Source: a bacterium
Lineage (GTDB): Bacteria; Vulcanimicrobiota; Xenobia; RGZZ01
Length of the DNA stretch: 6,777 bases
Direction of reading: 5' to 3'
NCBI GenBank assembly: GCA_021782195.1
Contig: JAJXVI010000139.1
Coordinates: forward strand, 1-6,777
The notes under the pieces are model-generated. The model was given only the letters and a program-made list of their open reading frames with translations, was not told the DNA's origin and did no database searches. The position numbers and the translations under genes are program-made. Shown piece after piece: positions 1-4,600 of the stretch (position 1 is its first letter; the number at the start of each line of letters is the position of its first letter).

Positions 1-1
1 C

Positions 2-784
2 ACGTACAGGGTGTGGCTGGGGGCCGTGAGCGTCACGCCTGGCGACGTGGTTGCCTTCGCTGTGACGGTGTGGGCTTCGTTTGCCCTGTCAAGGCTGGTA
101 CGGTTTGTTCTCGAGGAGGAAGTCTACCCCAGGCTCGACCTGGGACGTGGGATTCCATACGCGGTGTCAACCCTCGTGCACTATTTCATCCTGTTGATCG
201 GTTTTCTTCTGGGCCTCGCGGCGCTCGGAGTGGAGCTGAACCGTTTTGCAGTACTGGTCGGAGCGTTCGGTGTCGGCATCGGTTTTGGATTGCAGACGGT
301 TGTCAATAATTTCGTATCCGGACTCATCCTGCTTTTTGAACGGCCGGTAAAGCTGGGCGACCAGGTGCGCGTGGCCGACGTACAGGGCGCAGTGGAACGC
401 ATCGGCATTCGCGCAAGCGTCATCAAGACCTGGGACGGCGCCGAGGTCATCGTGCCCAACGGGAGCTTCCTGTCGGAGCGAGTGACAAACTGGACGTACT
501 CTTCGGTGATACGAGGCCTGGAGGTTGCCGTGGTGGTTGAGTCGTCAGCGGCGGTGGAGGATGTGGCCGAGGCCCTGCGAAAGGCTGCGAACTGTGTCGA
601 CGGGATACGTAACGAGCCATCGCCACAGGTGATCGGCGACGGAGTCACGGCCTCGTCGCGGAACCTGCGCCTCAGGGCCTTCACCGATCGCTTCGATCAG
701 GTCGATGCGGTCCGCAGTGCGCTGGTCTGGGCTGTGGAAGAGACCCTGCGCGAGGCCGGAATTGCGTGCACCGGAGTAAGCTGA
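2..784 (+). CDS. MscS-family mechanosensitive ion channel (5' end possibly outside window)
   Basis: This encodes an inner-membrane channel of the MscS superfamily, which opens under membrane tension to release small solutes during hypo-osmotic shock. The frame is open to the left edge. A GTG at position 11 could be a start, but the gene probably begins upstream. Counting from that GTG (257 residues), hydrophobic segments lie near residues 10-33 and 53-73. The Gly/Ala-rich pore helix follows at about 78-107, with GAFGVGIGFGLQ and then NNFVSGL. The beta domain (about 109-162) carries the family's FERPVKLGD, WDGAEVIVPNG and TNWT motifs. A C-terminal alpha/beta region ends near residue 250. The C-terminus is odd: after the usual AGI it reads ACTGVS and stops, without the frequent IPFPQ-type ending. 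The family call is firm. The gating signal is unknown. The stop codon abuts the ATG of the next gene in the same frame, suggesting coupled translation. Confidence 0.9.
   Translation, partial: TYRVWLGAVSVTPGDVVAFAVTVWASFALSRLVRFVLEEEVYPRLDLGRGIPYAVSTLVHYFILLIGFLLGLAALGVELNRFAVLVGAFGVGIGFGLQTVVNNFVSGLILLFERPVKLGDQVRVADVQGAVERIGIRASVIKTWDGAEVIVPNGSFLSERVTNWTYSSVIRGLEVAVVVESSAAVEDVAEALRKAANCVDGIRNEPSPQVIGDGVTASSRNLRLRAFTDRFDQVDAVRSALVWAVEETLREAGIACTGVS
773..776 (+). promoter_or_regulatory. Shine-Dalgarno for the CRP/FNR regulator
   Basis: A GGAG lies eight bases before the ATG at 785, inside the last codons of the MscS gene. It supports independent initiation at 785 rather than only readthrough or re-initiation from the upstream gene. 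It also supports the annotated start, which keeps the three N-terminal cysteines. Confidence 0.6.
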
Positions 785-1555
785 ATGAGCACCCACGACG
801 AGGCAGGGATCTGTGGCAGTGCGTGTCAATCTCAATGTGTGACACAGGAATCTCCGGATCTCACCGATTTTGCTCTCTTCAGTGCGGTCACGCCTCAAGA
901 CGCGGAAGCGTTGCGCCGTACAACTCGCGTTCTGCGATGCGTCGCAGGTACACGCATTTTCGACTTTGGGGCACCTGTACTCGGCTTCTATCTGGTGCGC
1001 AGCGGACTGGTGAAGGTGTTTCGACTGTCACCGGCCGGGCAGGAGCAGGTGCTGGCGGTCATGGGGAAGGGACAGGTGTTCGCCGAGGCCGCGCTTTTCA
1101 TGAAGGGATATCCGGCCAGCGCGGAATGCGTCGAGGACGCCGAACTGCTCTTTGTGGAACGGGTTGCCCTGCTGGCCCAGCTCGCGCATGACCCCGAGAT
1201 GGCGCTCCGGATGCTCGGTGGAATGGCCTCGAAGTTGAGCAAGCTCGTGCATCTGGTCGATGACCTGACGCTGCGCGACGCGAGAGGACGCATCTGCCGA
1301 TACCTGCTGGTGCTGGCCGACGAGTCGTCGGAGGGCGGCAGTCGCAGCACGGCCCGGGAGGAACAGCCGGACGTGGTGCGACTGCCGGTGAGCCAGACCC
1401 TGCTGGCGCGCCTGCTCGGACTGACGGGTGAGACCCTGTCGCGCACGCTCAAGTCACTGCGGGACGACGGCCTGGTGCAGCCGGTCTCGAAAGGAAGACT
1501 GCGCCTGTGTAACCCCGAGGCGCTCCGAGCCGTGGTCGGGGAAGTGCAGTTCTGA
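785..1555 (+). CDS. CRP/FNR-family transcriptional regulator with N-terminal cysteine cluster
   Basis: A 256-residue cytoplasmic DNA-binding regulator. Residues about 28-140 form the cyclic-nucleotide-binding-like beta barrel, about 141-180 the dimerisation helix, and about 195-245 the winged helix-turn-helix. The recognition helix reads TGETLSR. Glu216, Ser219 and Arg220 match the E-x2-SR pattern that lets FNR-type proteins read TTGAT half-sites. The phosphate-binding cassette around residues 99-113 keeps Glu101 and Ser112 but has Ala111 where CRP has its cAMP-contacting Arg82, so cAMP sensing is unlikely. The FAEA...YP..A pattern recalls DNR-like NO regulators. Cys10, Cys14 and Cys18 form C-x3-C-x3-C, unlike the C-x2-C-x5-C of E. 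coli FNR. No cysteine sits at the position of FNR Cys122; Cys52 and Cys115 are other candidates for a fourth ligand. The start is supported by a GGAG eight bases upstream. The signal sensed is inferred to be redox, NO or metal, and is not shown. Confidence 0.9.
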   Translation: MSTHDEAGICGSACQSQCVTQESPDLTDFALFSAVTPQDAEALRRTTRVLRCVAGTRIFDFGAPVLGFYLVRSGLVKVFRLSPAGQEQVLAVMGKGQVFAEAALFMKGYPASAECVEDAELLFVERVALLAQLAHDPEMALRMLGGMASKLSKLVHLVDDLTLRDARGRICRYLLVLADESSEGGSRSTAREEQPDVVRLPVSQTLLARLLGLTGETLSRTLKSLRDDGLVQPVSKGRLRLCNPEALRAVVGEVQF

Positions 1556-1587
1556 CGGGAACCGGGCCCAAAGGCCGCACGGCTCAG

Positions 1588-1612
1588 GGCGTAAACCCGT
1601 CCGCATTACGCC
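1588..1612. repeat. Intergenic inverted repeat, 7-bp arms, 11-nt spacer
   Basis: GGCGTAA (1588-1594) pairs perfectly with TTACGCC (1606-1612). No T-run follows, so it is not a canonical intrinsic terminator. It ends 40 bases before the kinase start. It could be an operator or an mRNA hairpin. Arms of this length also arise by chance in a few kilobases, so the functional claim is weak. Confidence 0.4.
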
Positions 1613-1633
1613 TGAACAAACGCAACAGGGGTT

Positions 1634-1640
1634 GGAGGGG
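1634..1640 (+). promoter_or_regulatory. Probable Shine-Dalgarno for the giant kinase gene
   Basis: GGAGGGG lies 12 bases before the ATG at 1653, slightly further than usual. A second purine run, AGGA, touches the ATG and is too close to serve. An in-frame TGA at 1644-1646 makes 1653 the first possible ATG, so the start choice is well constrained. Confidence 0.5.
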
Positions 1641-1652
1641 GTTTGAGCAGGA

Positions 1653-4600
1653 ATGGACGTACGTGACCGGTCGGTCGAGTCGGATTCTGAGCCCTTCCCG
1701 GGTCGGGAGTTGTTTCTGTCTGGCGAGCGCTACGTCGCCAGACAGAAACTCAAAGAGGAAGCAGGGGTGACCACCTGGCTCGCTTTCGACGCCGAACGCG
1801 AGCAACAGGTCGTGATCAAAGCAGTCGAGATCAGTTCACTGTCAGCGAGTACGTTGCTCCGCACTGAACACGAAACGGAAGTGCTGCGCTCAATCGGAGC
1901 GGGCACGCCAGGCTCGACTGACCTCCCTTCCCCTTCCCCCGACTCGGCGCGTACGGATGACCGTCACGCACCCGCGCAAACGTCCGCGCCAGAACTGCAG
2001 CCGCACGCCGCGTTTCAGGCGCTTCTCGACACAGGTCGTAAAAATCAATTCTTCTTCATCGTGGTTCCATTCGTTCCGGGCGTCACGCTTGAAGCGCGCC
2101 TGAAAGTTGGGACGCTCTCGGTCGTGGAGACGCTCACGATCGGGTGTTGCATTCTCGAAGCACTGCAAACGGTCCACGAGCACGCGGTACTGCATCGCGA
2201 CATCAAGCCTTCCAACGTGGTGCTGAATGAAGGCACGGTCGTGCACAGCGCCACGTTGATCGACTTCGGCCTGGCGCGCAGCGCACAGCTCAATGCGGCC
2301 ACACGCGACGTGCCGGTGGGGAGTGGTTCCTACGTGTCGCCGGAACTGGCCGGCCTGCTCGCCACCGACGTCGGTCCACGCTCCGACCTTTATTCGGTCG
2401 GGGTACTGTTGTTCCAGTGCCTGTCCGGTCGTCTGCCTTTTGAAGGGAAAGTGCTGGGCGAGGTGTTGCGCAAGCACCTCACCACGCCGGCGCCGACCCT
2501 TCGCGGCCTGGGCATCGATGTGCCTCGTGCGGTGGACGAGGTGCTCGCGCGGCTGCTGCGCAAGGATCCACGCCAGCGCTACCAGTCGGCCGCTGCCGTG
2601 CGGGCCGACCTGTTCGAGATTCGACAGGCCCTTCTGGCCGGTCGGACGGAACCGGATATCGTCGCAGGTCAGCACGACCTGCGACGTACCCTTGCCGACC
2701 CCACATTCGTCGGGCGAGCGGGCGAACTGGCAACGCTCTCGCTTCAACTCGAGGCCGCTCGAAGCGGGAGAGGCGGACTCGTGCTTCTCGAGGCACCCTC
2801 TGGAGGCGGAAAAAGTCGCCTGCTCGAGGAGTTCGTCCACCGCAGCGTGGGGATGGGAGCGTGGGTGGTTCGCGGTCAGGCGCACGACCACGACACCGCC
2901 TCTCCGCTTGGAATGCTGGATGGGGTCGTCAGTGAACTGCTGTCGGTCGTAAGCCTGGAGTCCGGATTCCAGGATCGGCTGCTCCAACGCCTCGGCGACC
3001 AGCGTGATGCGCTTGTGGCTGCGCTGCCCGAACTCCGTCCCATCGTCGGGGAAGGCGCCAGCACGGGGCTCGGGCCGGAAGCCCACGGAGAGCACCGAAC
3101 CCTGAGAGCACTGACCGGTCTGCTGCTCGCCCTCGGTGAACCGGCACGTCCGGCAGTCGTCCTGCTCGACGACTGTCAGTGGGCAGGCGAACTCAGTGTG
3201 CGCCTGCTGAAGTCATTTGCCGCGCGGGCGAGGAGCGAATCAGCTTACGTAACCGTTGTGGCGGCCTTCAGGGAAGAGGAGGTGCCGACAGAACACCCGT
3301 TGCGAGGGATCGTCGCAACGGTACACCTCTGCCTGCCTTCCCTGGTCGACGCGGAAGTCCGGGGACTGGTGGAGTCAATGGCCGGCAGCGTGCCCGACCA
3401 CGGCCACGGGATTGTCGCCCGACTGAGCGAAGGAAATCCGTTCATGGTGGCCGAGGTACTCAGGGGGTTGGTTGAGATCGGCGCACTTGTGGACGAACCA
3501 TCGGGATGGCGAATGGATACGCTCGCCCTCGCCGACGTGCGCTTTTCGAGCCGCGGCGCCGGTCTGCTGGCCCGCCGACTTGACTTGCTCGACACTCCGG
3601 TCAGGCAGGTCCTGCAGACAGGTGCGGTCCTCGGCGTGCACTTTGACCTAAACGCGGTCGTGGCCCTGACCAGGCAGGAACCCGGCGCCGTCATGCAGGC
3701 GCTTGAAGAGGGACATCGACGACATCTTCTCTGGCTTGATGCCAGTGGTACGCAGTATGCCTTTGTCCATGATCGATTGCGCGAAACCCTGTTGGAGGGA
3801 ATCCCCCACAGAGAGCGTCAAGCGCTTCATCGGGCCGCGGCGATCTACCTCGAGTCACTCGGCACGCCGTGCGACACGCGTCGAGTCGGAATACGAGCGG
3901 CTCAACACATTTTCGAGATCGCCTATCACTTCGACCAGTCGGGAGAGCCAGAACGAGCGCTTCCCTATGCTTTGCAGGCCGCGGCGGAAGCGCGGGCCAG
4001 AAGCGCGTTTCAGGCCGCTGAAAAACAGTACCGCATCGCATTGCGCGGCTGCCAGGAGGCCACCCGCCGTGAACAGCGACAGGCCGCAGTGTTCGGCCTT
4101 GGAGAAGTGCTCATGCTGCGAGGAAGCTATGACGAAGCCGCCATCTGGCTCGACACGGCGCTCGCCATGGCGGTCGATCCATTGGAGCAGGCACAGATTG
4201 AGGGACGACTGGGAGAACTGTCTTTCAAGCGAGGCGATGCGCACCGCGCGACTGTGGCGCTCAAGCGGGCATTGCGCCTGCTCAAGCGTTACGTTCCGTC
4301 AAGCCGTCCGATGTTCGTGCTCGCGCTTCTGTGGGAAGTCCTGATACAGTGTACGCACACGTTTCTGCCCCGCGTCACGACCAGGCGACGGAGGCGGGCC
4401 GATGCAAACGCGGATCTTCTTGCCGCCCACCTGTACAGTCGCCTGGCCTACGCATACTGGTTTGGAAACGGTATGATTCCCTGTCTGTGGGCCAATCTGC
4501 GCGAACTGAACCTGTCCGAGAAGTATCCGCCAACCAGGGAACTCGCCCAGGCGTATTCGGATCATGGTCCTGTCCTGACCATGATTCCGCTCATGAAGCG

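Larger units (their letters stand above)
1556..1652 (+). other. Intergenic gap between regulator and giant kinase genes
   Basis: This 97-base gap is GC-rich. I see no convincing -35/-10 promoter, no hairpin followed by a T-run, and no TTGAT-N4-ATCAA FNR-type site. It contains a short dyad (1588-1612) and a purine-rich ribosome-binding region. Co-transcription of the regulator and kinase genes is therefore possible. A sigma-54 or non-canonical promoter cannot be excluded by eye. Confidence 0.5.

Noticed and set aside
1556..1652. Possible intrinsic terminator after the regulator gene
   Set aside because: The only hairpins in the gap have short stems and none is followed by a T-run.
2364..2375. 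12-bp palindrome ACCGACGTCGGT, and a similar one at 5349-5360
   Set aside because: One or two 12-bp palindromes are expected by chance in this much sequence.
1890..3095. 401-codon open frame on the minus strand
   Set aside because: It lies wholly opposite the conserved kinase and ATPase coding sequence. Its translation shows no recognisable motif and is rich in Arg, Gln and His, as expected of an antisense shadow in GC-rich DNA.
3152..3177. Stem of 8 perfect pairs plus GU and GC at the Walker B codons
   Set aside because: Perfect 8-bp stems with short loops are expected about once or more by chance in this window. The sequence is also constrained by the conserved LLDD motif.
3297..3321. Perfect 9-bp inverted repeat, 7-nt loop
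   Set aside because: About one such stem is expected by chance here. I kept it only as part of the cluster observation.
3606..3619. 14-nt direct repeat CAGGTCCTGCAGAC, also at 6318-6331
   Set aside because: Both copies encode QVLQT in unrelated helices. A repeat of this length is not surprising in GC-rich sequence of this size, and no element borders are visible.
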